From Bidens hawaiensis (lineage: Eukaryota; Streptophyta; Magnoliopsida; Asterales; Asteraceae), in NCBI GenBank assembly GCA_021521415.1, contig JAIQDT010009155.1, positions 50,687-114,686 on the forward strand: DNA of 64,000 nucleotides. Direction: 5' to 3'. This document shows positions 21,730 through 32,933 of the stretch, piece by piece; the stretch's first letter is position 1; each line of letters begins with the position of its first letter. Made by a program: the position numbers and the translations under genes. The notes beneath the pieces are model-generated. The model was not told where the DNA came from. It saw nothing but the letters and a program-made list of their open reading frames with translations, and searched no databases.

Positions 21730-22820
21730 TATATATATATATAATTTAGATCAAATACAAATGAAATTAACGTGCTAAACATGAGAATCAAGTAGAGTAA
21801 TTATGTAATTATTGTATGATAATTACTCTATAATGTAATTACATAATTACTAATAAGGAGACCGCCCCCAATAAACCTCAACAAACCTTGGCGAGTGCTT
21901 TTTATGGTAAACACGTACATGATTTGGAGGAGCGATTCGATATGACCCCGAGACAAAAGGCAGTTTTAGCTTGTCTCAAGGGGGCTCATGCCCAGGATAT
22001 TTTTACTGTTGTGCCCATTGAAGGTCTTGGGCAACGAATGTCAGCAGTTGAATACAGAGCTATCCGGCTTATGATTCCTCTTTTCCCTCCAGATGAATCA
22101 TGCCGCATTTGTAAAAAAACTTGTTTGGATAGATTTGGTGAGCATGCCCTCCACTGTAAGGAATTGCCGAGTTTCAAGTATCGTCATGACTGGGTTAGAG
22201 ATTTCTTATGGGATGTGCTTAGACGTGCCGGGATCTCAGCCAAGAAAGAGGCACATGTTAACTTTTTGACTGATCCGCGAGAAAGAAGATCTACCATGCG
22301 TCCTCCGGATGTTCTGGTGTTTGGCTGGGCAAGGGGTAAGAATGCGTGTGTTGACCTCACTGGGGTGTCCCCGTTGGTGGGGCTGAGAGACAGTGGCTTC
22401 GTACTGGGATAGGCGTTTTTAAGAGCGGAATCTAGGAAGGTTGCTAAGCATGAGACAGCGTGTTTGGAGAATGAGCATGTGTTCATTCCATTTGCCATCG
22501 ACACTTTTGGATCCCTAGCTCCCGAGGCGGTTCGCTTCTTGGAGCGGGTGCAGAAGGTGGTCCACAGTGACTCGCAGAGCCCGAGGAACCAAGGATTTAT
22601 ATTTAGTATAATAGGCTTTGCGATTCAAAAGGGGATAGCGGCGCAGCTTGTTGCTCGCTTACCCATTATCCGGTTGTAGCTCGGTTTGTGTTATATATAA
22701 AAGGAATATCATTTTATCAAAAAAATAATAATAATTACTCTACTTGTATATATAATTACTCTACTTGATTCTCACGTTTAGCACGTTAATTTCATTTGTA
22801 CGTTAATCTTCCCTTATATA
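21730..22820. repeat. internal inverted repeat bracketing the captured ORF
   Basis: The left arm (about 21730-21805, including ATGAAATTAACGTGCTAAAC) is the reverse complement of the right arm (about 22740-22820, including GTTTAGCACGTTAATTTCAT) with a few changes, over about 75-85 bp. It suggests a second TIR element nested in the hAT, or the capture vehicle itself. Confidence 0.75.
21888..22679 (+). pseudogene. captured endonuclease-like ORF (RLE-type LINE C-terminus-like)
   Basis: One frame of 264 codons with a single in-frame TAG (22410-22412). Visible parts: a zinc-binding motif C72-x2-C75-x10-H86-x3-C90 (CRICK...FGEHALHC), then KYRHDWVRD, then RPPDVLVFGW with D141 and ACVDLTGVSP with D156. 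The order CCHC finger then PD...D resembles the C-terminus of restriction-like-endonuclease non-LTR retrotransposons. The end, GFAIQKGIAAQLVARLP, is a conserved tail I recall from many plant predicted proteins with unhelpful names. The frame is open upstream of the ATG (QQTLASAFYG), so the true start may be earlier. Its activity is unknown and this copy has a stop. Confidence 0.6.
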
Positions 22821-22986
22821 TATATATATTTGTGCCCCCAAAAATTGAGTGCCCTGGCTGGTCGCCCACATCGCCCTTTGCCCGAGGCGCCCCTGTTTGA
22901 ACATATAAGTGTATAGTAAGAAAAGCCACAAAACTTGTACTACAAAACAATAAATAAGAGCAATAACTTGGATAAATAGATAAGAT

Positions 22987-23126
22987 CGCTAATAGAATTA
23001 CGTTAGCGACACCTTGCTATGAGGGGATGCTAAATAGTCTAGGATTTTATAGTTATCGTTTATTAAATTACGTTAACGACACCTTGCTATAAGGGGATGC
23101 CAAATAGTTTAGGATTTTATAGATCA
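22987..23126. repeat. 70-bp tandem duplication in the W LTR
   Basis: Two copies with 70-bp period share AATTACGTTA(G/A)CGACACC, then TTGCTAT.AGGGGATGC and TAGGATTTTATAG. They differ at several bases. Confidence 0.85.
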
Positions 23127-23163
23127 ACCAACCAAAAGCGATAAACACATAGGCATATAATCA

Positions 23164-23285
23164 TAGAACACCAAATCGAGTATTTATTTAAGTAAGGTAT
23201 ACAATAACGTTTGTGGTTTGAGTCTAGAACACCAAATCGAGCATTTATTTAAGTAAGTTATACAATAACGTTTGTGGTTTAAGAC
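23164..23285. repeat. 61-bp tandem duplication in the W LTR
   Basis: Two copies with 61-bp period share TAGAACACCAAATCGAG and ACAATAACGTTTGTGGTTT, with a few differences. Confidence 0.85.
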
Positions 23286-23808
23286 TCAAGTATAAAACAT
23301 TTAGTTTAGATAAGATGAAATGTCACCCCCAAAACAAAAGATTGAAAACGGGGTATGAAAGTACCCACGTTCAAGTAATAAACTTGAAATTAGATAATTT
23401 GGAGATTTTTCGGAACGACGAGTTTAACGAACAAGGCCTAAATAAATGGAAGTCTTGAATTAGAAATATTGTCTTGAAAGTCTTTAAGTAAAAATAAATA
23501 TTGAGAAATGCAAACAATTTAAAGTTTAAGATTTAAAATGTAAATAATAAAGAATTTATAACAATAGTCCTTTAAAATGTAAGTTTGCTCGAAACCGGGT
23601 TAAAGTATCTAACCTTAATATTTACTTAACCTATATTAAGTAATAAGGTGGGAAAAATGCAAAAATGCAAGTTCCTTTGGGATAAAGATACTAAAACGGG
23701 TCTTTAACGAGTGTTTGGGTTGTTGGTTCAGGTCTTGATAATTGGTCAAACCCGAAGTCAACTTTCCAAAATATTAAATTTTATGAGATAACTCATAAAA
23801 ATCAAGTA

Positions 23809-24003
23809 TGTTATGAACCATTATTATTAGAGTGACTCTCCACATGCATAACCACCATCTATTCATTATCCTTTATTAATGTATAAGTTCTTATATAAAG
23901 GCATCTTGTATTTGGTTATAGACATCAATAAGAATCAATCTTCTTTATCTTTATCATCTCTATATGTGTATGGATCTTGCTAATAGGTCGTTGTTTAACA
24001 ACA
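23809..24003 (+). mobile_element. 5' LTR of the copia element
   Basis: Starts TGTTATGAACCATTATTATT and ends TTTAACAACA. A TATA box TTATATAAAG lies at 23891-23900, so the transcript start should be near 23925. Confidence 0.88.
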
Positions 24004-24020
24004 CGTTATCAACACGAATT
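24004..24020 (+). promoter_or_regulatory. primer-binding site of the copia element
   Basis: CGTTATCAACACGAATT follows the LTR directly. TATCARCACGA is a primer site used by many plant copia elements (internal part of initiator tRNA-Met). One base differs from the usual form. Confidence 0.6.
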
Positions 24021-27000
24021 GTTTTTGATTTGGATCATATTACAAATAAGGTGGATCGTATCCTACAAGTAAGTCTTAATTCATCGATTCCTTATTTGTT
24101 AATCTTGTATTAGTTACGGGTATTGTTATTTGAGATGGCTAGTTAAATTTCTTTTATTGGTATCATCCAATAATATTTTAAGAATTGAAAATAAAGTTGA
24201 AGCGTATAATACAGGACATGACTCAGATAATTTCTATAGATTTAATTTCTAATCCATTAACTCTATTATTTTTCATTTGATTGTTTACAACTAATGATGT
24301 TAGTTTAGCAACTATTGGCTATGATATTGAAAACAAAATATATGCATATTTTTATTTTACTTAATGGAGGTCATATGCCAAATGAGAATTTATTCAAGCG
24401 AACTACTTGTCTAACTACTTTTCTGCATTTTTTTTTCTTAGTCACGCATGCTTAGTAATTTCCAAATGTATAATTCATATAGAGTATTTCAGTTAATTTA
24501 TTATACCTGTTTCATTATTCATTATAAAAGTTACTCTTAAGAATAATGGATGAGTTGTCTTTAACAAGTCGAGCGATTACATGATATACATTTTTTGAAC
24601 AAATATAAAAAAACAATCTATATAATAGACCGAGAAAGATAACATGAAACTTGTATTGTTTTAAACTTTTCGATAGATAATATGAAACTTGTATTGTTTT
24701 AAACTTTTCGATAATTATGAGGATATTGTGGCTAAAGTCAATGTTTTCCATCCTAAATGTATAATCTATAATTATCGGAACCACTTGCATATGAATATTG
24801 TAGTATATGTCTATATGGTCTGAACATGTTATCACACTAGTCTGCCTTTTTATTATTTTCTTTTATGATATTATTTTTAATTAATATATTTAAAATTCAT
24901 TTAAAGTTGATAACATGTAACTTACTAGAGTGAATTGAATATGTGAATTGAATATCATTATTTATGAAATTAATTGTGATTAACTAGCTTCTAATCTTCA
25001 CTTAGTTTTCAATCAAATACCATCAAATGCAATTCGAATATATGTTTCATTTATCTTTTAATCATTTTGCATTACCTCATATTAATGAAAGAGGTTCTTA
25101 ATTTTCAAAGTTTAAGCATTAATTATTCTTATTATTATTATTATTGTTATTGAAGTTAAGCAACAAGCAACGGTGCTGTTATTAAGTTATCTCATTCTAT
25201 GATCTTTTTAATAATTAATTTTCATAGTTATATCATTGTTAATGTTACTTGTTAAAAACTTAATCAGGATATAACTAAAGGTTTTTTTTTTTTTTTTTTG
25301 CATTTTTCTTTACATTCTAGGACCAGTGTCGCAAATTATCTAAGGTTATTATGATGATAAATAAACCTACTTTGTATGATGACATTGGTATTACGTCGAA
25401 TCGTTACAAGTGATGAATATATCTTATCCGTAACTCATTTTATTTGATGACATTCTATAACATCATATATTGCATAATCTAACTTTAGTTATACATTGTG
25501 TTCCATTTGTTATTACTTTTTATATGAATAACAAAAATGACCAAAGTTGTAGTAGATGATCACAACTTTGGTGAATATTGAATTGTGGTGAATATTCATA
25601 TAATATGGCACCCAAAGTGTCAAAATTTCATAAAATTCATTATTAGTTTATAGATAGTCGTAAGATTTTATACTTATATACCTTACAGGATTCGGTTGTA
25701 TAACTACTTCTCAGTTTATATCATGTTTTAATTTAGTGAAAATAGATTAATTGCATGTGGATAACAAATGATGTCCAATAACTCATGTTATTTATTTAAA
25801 GTACATTATTAATAAAAGCGTGTTTTATATGGTAGTGTATTATAATAATGAAAATGTGTATATTATTTGTTGTTGGAAATGTATATGAATTCTAGTTGTT
25901 ATACATTAATGGGTAAATCAAATAAATGACCACAGTCGTGGTATATGATCACACGATATAAACATTCTTGAATTGTGATCAAGAGTTATAATATTACACC
26001 GATGTACCAAACTCAATAAAACTTATTATAAATTTATGGAAGTTGTAATATTTTGGATCGCTAAATATCAATGATTCTGGCATATAACTTCTTCTCAATT
26101 GATGTTATATAATAAGAAGAAGATTATTTATACAAGTTGTGAATAATACAGTTTCCATTGACTAACCTCAAATATACTCTTGAAGTAGTAAGATTGTTAA
26201 AGAATATATATGAGGTTTGAAATGAGCACCAAGAAAACGCCCACCATGAAAGTTGTGTGGTGCTAATCCATTCCCTGAAATGAATGTGATGATAGACTGA
26301 TCAGAGTAAAGATTTTCATCATAACCAAGGAAATTGTAATGATAACACCTTGAAAGTTATCTAGTTAATAATCCATTCTTTGAAGTGAATGTGAAGATAT
26401 AATGATCCAGTAAACTCTGTGATCATGGTAATTGAATAAATTGTTATGATGCCATGTTAATAATGAGATCAACTATGTTAATAATGTGATGAGTATAAAA
26501 TGATCGGTGATAAAGGTCATGATATTGGTAATTGAGGACATTATAATAACCCTCGCGTTGATAACGAGATCAACCATGTTACTATTGACCACAAGAAGTG
26601 GCACGATAGTGATTATACGAGAATAAAACACGGAAAACGTGTTTTAACATGAATGTTTAAAATGATGATATATTATTCTCCCGTATTTTTTTTGTGGTGT
26701 ATTGAACAAACACGAGTTAAACTAAAGCATACATGATCATAATACATAAATTTATGGATCATGATTGTTTAATATATTGGCTTGACTGGTTTGACCATTC
26801 CGAGTCATTTGACTCGATGATGAGAATTTATTGGAGAACTAGAAGATTCTTCATGGTAATTAAACATACAATGTTTGCTCTCAAGGGGAAGTTAATTGTT
26901 AACCAACTAAGTTGGGTTTAAATCTCTAATATACTATGAAAATGATATAAGGATATGTATATCCTGACATGATACCATTTAGTGTTTTTTAAATCGATGC

Positions 27001-27690
27001 ATCGTCTAAATGGTTATCAAATTCGCAACCTGAAGTTTGCGTGACTTGTGACTTAGCTAATAGCAAGCACACTATTCTAGAGGTGATCTTAATTCCCATA
27101 TTACTAATGATTATTGGAATAAGTGTTTTATTTTTGTCGATGACGATGATCAAACGTCTATGATTGATTGCAAAACCATAATCATGAGAGCAAAAGTTCA
27201 TATTTGTTTGTTGGAACATGTGTTTTTACACAAGGTAATATTAATTCACATAAGGCCAATAAGTTATAATACTTCATCCCCATTACAATTTTTCGTTCAG
27301 GAACCAAATATTTCCTATTTATAGTTTTTAAAAGTGCATAACACATTGCAATTACTCCACCACATTGCACATATATGAGACATCAAGGAAGGTTGGGAAT
27401 AATGTTTGATATGGAAAATTATTGATAATTATGTATTTAGAGTCATCAACATGGGATTTGTTTACGACTCAATATTGATTTTACTTAAACAAAATAATAT
27501 TTCAAACATGAGGGGGAAATAAGAAGCAGTTGGAAAATTAAAAAGTTGTAATGAATTATCATTATTTTGATCCTCAAGTTAAAAAGTGCAAACAAGAAGT
27601 TAAAAAGATAATTCATTTACAAGAATTAGCGAATTAACTACCAGATGCATTCACTGACCTAAATATAGTGACTAGCTAAGTCACATATAA
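24021..27690 (+). pseudogene. decayed gag/protease/integrase region of the copia element
   Basis: This is AT-rich with no reading frame longer than about 100 codons on either strand. By position it should hold gag, protease and integrase. I could match only weak traces (for example a stretch near 26230-26300 reading KKTPTMKVVW). Nothing else, such as a nested gene, is supported here. Confidence 0.4.
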
Positions 27691-29640
27691 CAACTGCTAG
27701 TGCTCCAATTAATGTTATTGAAAGTACAACCATACGTTGGTGCTGATTCTATGAAACGCCTGAAGCGTGATAGATTATTCGGTTCAAAGAATAAAATTCC
27801 TCGAGAATGGAGCAAATAATGAAAATGGTCAAGCCGAGGTATAATGAAAGATTCTCTTCAAGAGACGATAGACATGATGGTTCCAGAAGAACCTCAGGTA
27901 CCTGAAAATAAAAGAGATTTCAATAAAACTATATCATGTCTAGATAGGTATTGAATCGAAAAAAATCGACGTCATTGATAATTTTGTATAGCGCTTGAAA
28001 TAATGAAAACGTTGAGGATCAAGAACTACGTTCTGCCGATAAATAAGATATAAAAATAATTGGCCAAAGTGGAAAGACGCAAACATGGCAGAATTGAATT
28101 CTATAAATAACGGAAAGTATGTTGGACCAACAGTCCGTACAACTAAAGTTGTAAAATGTGTTAGAAACAAACGGGTATTGTATATTAGTTATGAATATTT
28201 ATCAAGTGATTTGCAAAATTGATGGCATAAGAATTTTTGCAAAGACCCATGATTAATTATGAGGAGACACATTCTCCAGTGGTGGAAGCAATGACTTTTC
28301 GATAACTAAACAGTCTGGTAATACAAAAAGAGAATTGATATGCGTTCAATAAATATTGTTATTCAGTTGATACTAAGATTTACAAGAAAATCTATGAAGG
28401 ATTTAAATTATCATATCATGTAAAATAAGTTCTCAAGAACGATATGATTGCTCCGAGTACATATTATTCTTGTATACATTGATGAATGGAATATATACGG
28501 AACTCCTGGTGAGTTTCCTAACACGATTTATTGGTTAAAAATAAGCATCTTAAGGATGTAATTCCTATGCATTAATAAGCATATGATGATATTGAATAAA
28601 CTATGTACAAGAATTGTACAATATGGAATGAAATTAAAATAATTCTTGATGACATCTTTAAATATGACATAGAAATGAATGTGCTAACAGATAAAGTTTA
28701 TGTGCCAAACTCTTGAAGAGTAAATTTGTATACATGATTGGTCAAAATGGAAAGAAGTTCATGACAGATTGTAAAATCTCTTAACTAGTATGTTGTATAC
28801 ATGATTAGTCAACAAGAAAGGAAGTCCATGACATATTAAACGTGCATGAAGCATTTAAACTAAAAATTTCTAGAAATTTATTATATGACATGAAAAGTTC
28901 TATATGTGGACTACAAAAACCGAGTAAGAAATGATAATATCAACTCGGTGATATCTTGTTGAAAAGAGGTATCAATATGATGTAATCGATCCATGTGTTG
29001 AATATTTTAATATTAAATCAACAATATCATGTGATGATTGCATTGTATCTCGTAAAGAGATGGTATGCGGGTTGAGCACTTGAGTAATGATATTTTTATA
29101 TCAATCAAATTTCATCTAGAAGATGTTGAAACATTTTAATACGGATAATGTTCATATCATATAGAACAAATTATCCTTATTATCAATAAAAATTCTTAGT
29201 CAAGAAGTACACCATATTTTATCAAAATTGATGCAATAATTCTTGCTAGTTATACACAACTATGTATATTATATTTATATTTATTGACAAGATATAATTT
29301 GTTTTAGTGATGAGCATCGAAATGAGTTAAACATAATATTTTGATATATGCAGGGTATGAAATATATAAGTTTATATTTTACTAACCCGTAAAAAAGGTT
29401 TGGTTAGTTGTATCGATGCAGGGAATATAATATAGCAAATTCGTGGATTTCATGTCACTTATTTACAAGAAGAGGAACTACAAGTCATCCATGAAGATAG
29501 TACAACGTTGCTCGAAATTAGAAACTTTGCACGACAAGATCAAGCGGTGAATCATTAACTACAAAAGATTTAGTCAAACTTTCGTGAAGGTTAAACCCAT
29601 CATTTAAAGGATGTATAAATGAGGGGGAGTATTATACGCG
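27691..29640 (+). pseudogene. decayed copia reverse transcriptase and RNase H
   Basis: Pieces readable on the plus strand: a post-integrase linker with RLFGSKNKIPREW (27760-27815), then PMINYEETHSPVVEAMTF (28245-28300), then KIYKKIYEGFKLS (28370-28410), then KSSICGLQKPSKK (28890-28940), all in the order expected for copia RT. The end reads MRGSIIRVALFFPLAMV just before the 3' LTR. Stops are frequent and frames change. The catalytic YVDD box could not be found intact. Confidence 0.75.
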
Positions 29641-29752
29641 TTGCACTCTTTTTCCCTTAGCTATGGTTTTGTCCCAATGGGTTTTCTTAGCAAGGTTTTG
29701 AACGAGGCAACATTACCAAGCGTATTCCATTATGTGGATAGTCAAGGGGGAG

Positions 29753-29947
29753 TGTTATGAACAATTATTATTAGAGTGACTCTCCACATGCATAACCACC
29801 ATCTATTCATTATCCTTTATTAATGTATAAGTTCTTATATAAAGGCATCTTGTATTCGGTTATAGACATCAATAAGAATCAATCTTCTTTATCTTTATCA
29901 TATCTATATGTGTATGGATCTTGCTAATAGGTCGTTGTTTTACAACA
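29753..29947 (+). mobile_element. 3' LTR of the copia element
   Basis: Same 195-bp sequence as the left LTR with a few substitutions (for example TTCGGTTATAG for TTTGGTTATAG). It begins after the purine tract AGTCAAGGGGGAG and ends TTTTACAACA, followed by the TSD AAGTA. Confidence 0.88.
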
Positions 29948-30705
29948 AAGTAAGACTTAACCAAGTATGTAGTTCTATTATTTTAGAACTAACAACGCAC
30001 GTTAACCGAGTGTTCGGTTTGGTCGGTCCAAACTATGTTATGAGATCAAGTTGGATCAAACATTTTCAAGTACTTCAGAAAATAATTAAAATCAGTTTGT
30101 AAACTATTTTTTAAAGAAATATACAAATCTTGATAGCTAAAAACACACTTGTGTGTCTTAAGCGAGTAAAAATCGGGTTGGTTCGATTTCCATCTCACAG
30201 TACGTTCCTTGATGGTTTCCACATGTCCAAATAACCAAGAACTTGTATAACATCAAGCTTCAAGCAATAAAAATCTGTTAGAACAAGGTTAGCTTTAGTT
30301 TGACCTTAAGTAGTCAAAATAGCAAAATGTTGAAGATGAATACTTGGATTTGAGAGAGATTTTTGAGAAGATGAACAACCAAAGTGGTGTATGGAGCCTT
30401 GTTTTATAATGGTAAGAGTATGGTTCATTCAAATATGGTAAAAATGCATGTGATGGTTGAAATGGTCAAGCAAGTTTTTGGTCAATGACAATAATAGTCC
30501 CCAAAGTTTGTTTTAAGTCATTTTTAAGGCGTTTTAAGGACCGAAAAGGATGTTTTCAAGACCCAACAAGTGTAAAAATTTATCGTAACATAAAATCCAT
30601 CATTTTGATTATAACATAAGCTTCGGTTTACAAAACAGGTCGGTTTACACAATAAAAGATTACAAAACGAATACAATTCGAGACCCGAAATTGACGAATG
30701 TCACA

Positions 30706-31046
30706 TAACTCATCGTTGACCATGTGATAAGAAGTCTAACACATCTTCGATGACGTGTTAGTATAGCAGTCGTCAAAGACGTATTGGACTTTCTAACTTT
30801 TATAAGCATGTATTGTCGATATATTTGAAATAATATAAAACTTTATATATTAAAAGTTATAAAAGAAAAACCAAATATAAGTGAAATTAGTTATAGTAAT
30901 ATAATATTAAAAATAACAAACAAAAGGCTAACATGTCTTTATCTATGTGTTTGAATGCTAACACGTCGTTGACCATGTGTTAGGAAATTTAACAGGTTTT
31001 CGACGACGTGTTAGACTTCCTAACACATGGTCAATGATGAGTTAGA
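30706..31046. repeat. foldback (MITE-like) repeat, right half
   Basis: Terminal inverted arms: TAACTCATCGTTGACCATG at the left pairs with GGTCAATGATGAGTTA at the right (to 31046), and the inner AAGTCTAACAC/GTGTTAGACTT parts pair too. It uses the same palindromic units as 20744-21103. Before the W insertion the two halves were probably one tract. Confidence 0.72.
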
Positions 31047-31450
31047 GGAGTACATTTTTGGAATTCTAAAACTTGAGGGACAAAAATAAATCTCTTTCCA
31101 AAGTAGATCCATTTTAGGAATTATCCTTTTGTTTTTTCATAGTGTTTTCCATTGTGTTTTTTCTGACGACTATTTTCCATCGACTTTTGTAGAAATTTTC
31201 CGGCAAAGTTCACGGTGACTTTTTCGGCCAAAATATTCCAACGAATTTTCTGGAAAAAAAAAACCTGACAACTTTTTTGGCGAAAATTCCAGGTGACTTT
31301 CCGGGAAGGTGGCGGTGGAGTGATGGTGGTTGTAGGAGATGAGTGAAGATGTAAGTGGCTTTTTAAAATTAAATTAAGTGGGTCTTGAGATTAAATTATG
31401 TGGGTTTCTAATATTAAAGTGGTTAACTCAACCTTTGCTAATATTTATAA
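31047..31450. other. unassigned sequence with short pyrimidine-rich repeats
   Basis: 31140-31320 contains loosely repeated words such as TTTTCCGG.AA and GTGACTTTT.CGG, then a short G-rich stretch (GGTGGCGGTGGAGTGATGG). No ORF or known repeat was recognised. Confidence 0.4.
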
Positions 31451-31948
31451 CTAGGTTTTATCCTCCGTATTACAAGAGTTGTTTTATATTTTTCGCTTCT
31501 AATATACATATACTTTATTATTTTAATACTATTTATTATAAGAAAATTAATAATATACTCAAAGTTTGATGATGAAAGGGTTTCACAAATAAATAAAATG
31601 TTATAAACCAATTTAAAACCTATCTGGATTTGGTGAGACCCATGACCCACTTATTTTTTTAATATAAAATTGATTCTTAATTATATATAATATCTTTGTT
31701 TAATCGAATATTAATTTTAGTATATCCCTATTTTATAAGATTTTCATATCAAATATTTGGTAAGATTAATTTTTAATTTAATGAGATGTTATAACCCATT
31801 TACGGGCTATCCGGGTTCGGTGAGACTCATACCCGTGAATTCGGGTCAAATGAGAAGCCTCCATTTACATATAAAGCAATCTGGTGGCTTGAGATTATGT
31901 AGGAAACAACCAGAGAGCTTTTAAATGTTTCGTGTATACACACGCACT
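31451..31948 (-). mobile_element. Helitron copy 1 of a head-to-tail run
   Basis: On the minus strand it ends in CTAG (31451-31454) with an imperfect hairpin (CTCCGTATTACAAGAG) and is followed by T. It is homologous throughout to 9751-10357 (GTTATAACC, GGTGAGACCCA, GAAGCCTCCATTT). Its 5' TC end is worn or cut by copy 2. Confidence 0.65.
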
Positions 31949-32431
31949 AGTTTTTATCTCTCGTATTACGGGGTTGTTTTACATTATTCGTTTATGATAT
32001 TTATATATTTTATTGTATTTTAAATTTATTTATTGTAATAAAGTTAATAATATATTTAGGATTTGATGATGAAAGGTTTTCACAAATAAATGAGATGTTA
32101 TAACCCAGTTTAAAAGCTATTTGGTTTTGGTGAGACTAATGACCCGCTTATTTTTATTACTGTAAAATTGTTTCTTAATTGTAAATAATATCTTTTTGTT
32201 TAATTTGATACTAATTTTTGATATATCCTTATTTTATAGGATTTTCATTTCAAATATTTGGTGGAATTAATTTTTAATATAAGGAGATGTTATAATCCGT
32301 TAAACGGATATCTGGTTTTGGTGAGACTCATACCCGTAAATTCGTGTCAAATGGATGAAAATCCTCCATTTGTATATAAAGCAATCCGGTAGCTTGATAG
32401 AATGTAGGAAGGTTTGTTTATATATATTTAA
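31949..32431 (-). mobile_element. Helitron copy 2 of a head-to-tail run
   Basis: Starts (3' end) with CTAG at 31949-31952 and the hairpin region TCTCGTATTACGGGG. Its other end, TTTATATATATTTA, abuts the CTAG of copy 3. The body matches the other copies. There is no coding capacity. Confidence 0.68.
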
Positions 32432-32933
32432 CTAGGTTTCGTCCCCCGTATTACGGGAGTTGTTTCATTATTTGTTTCTAATATTTATATATTCTTTTGG
32501 CTTTTAATTTTATTAATTGTAAAAAAGTTAACAATATACTTAGGGTTTGATAATGAAAGTGTTTCACAAATAAACAAGAAGTTATAACTTGTTTAAAAGT
32601 TAGCTCGGTTTGGTGAGACCCAAGACCTGTTTATTTTTTTACTATAAAATTGTTTCCTAATTACAATTAATATCTTTTTATAAATGGATATTAATTTTTA
32701 ATATGTCCCTATTTTATTGGATTTTCTTATCAAATATTTGGTGAGATTAATTTTTAATATAATGAGATGTTTTAACCCGTCTAATGGTTATCTGGGTTTG
32801 GTGAAACCCATACCCGTGAATTTGGGTAAAATGCCTGATAATCTCACATTTATAAATAAAGCAATTTGATGGCCTGAGAGGATATAGAAGAAACCAGGGA
32901 GCCTTTAAAGGTTTCGTTTATATATATTTAAGA
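32432..32933 (-). mobile_element. Helitron copy 3 of a head-to-tail run
   Basis: The 3' end has CTAG at 32432-32435 with a good hairpin (CCCGTATTACGGG). The 5' end on the minus strand reads TCTTAAATATATATAAACG, preceded by A. Both Helitron termini and the A/T insertion rule are met. About 500 bp, non-autonomous. Confidence 0.75.

Larger units (their letters stand above)
21400..22895. mobile_element. hAT-type DNA transposon carrying a captured ORF
   Basis: A perfect 8-bp TSD TTTGAACA flanks it (21392-21399 and 22896-22903). The ends are imperfect inverted repeats starting CAGGG (CAGGGCCGTCTCCGAG and CAGGGGCGCCTCGGGC). An 8-bp TSD with CAGGG ends is the hAT signature. No hAT transposase is present, so it is non-autonomous. 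It contains a second, longer inverted repeat (about 21730-21805 with about 22740-22820) bracketing the ORF at 21888-22679. Confidence 0.8.
23809..29947 (+). mobile_element. Ty1/copia retrotransposon, complete ends, decayed interior
   Basis: Two 195-bp LTRs (23809-24003 and 29753-29947) differ at only a few positions and are flanked by the TSD AAGTA (23804-23808 and 29948-29952). A PBS-like TTATCAACACGA starts just after the left LTR, and a purine tract AAGGGGGAG precedes the right one. Coding capacity is gone: copia pol can only be recognised in pieces across three frames. The tiny LTRs are alike while the interior is heavily mutated, which is notable. Confidence 0.88.
21104..30705 (-). mobile_element. 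probable solo LTR (W) with hAT and copia insertions
   Basis: The left end TTCACACCCCGACC (a changed TGTCACACCCC) and right end ACGAATGTCACA resemble the X LTR termini. Without the two nested elements it is about 1.95 kb. Flanking 5-mers TAAAT (21099-21103) and TAACT (30706-30710) may be a TSD with one change. Two short tandem duplications lie inside at 22987-23126 and 23164-23285. No gag-pol of this element is seen. The orientation is inferred from likeness to the X LTRs. Confidence 0.55.

Noticed and set aside
24515..24835. Minus-strand 106-codon frame in the copia element
   Set aside because: It is antisense, AT-rich and includes a short internal duplication (CATGAAACTTGTATTG repeated), with no protein features.
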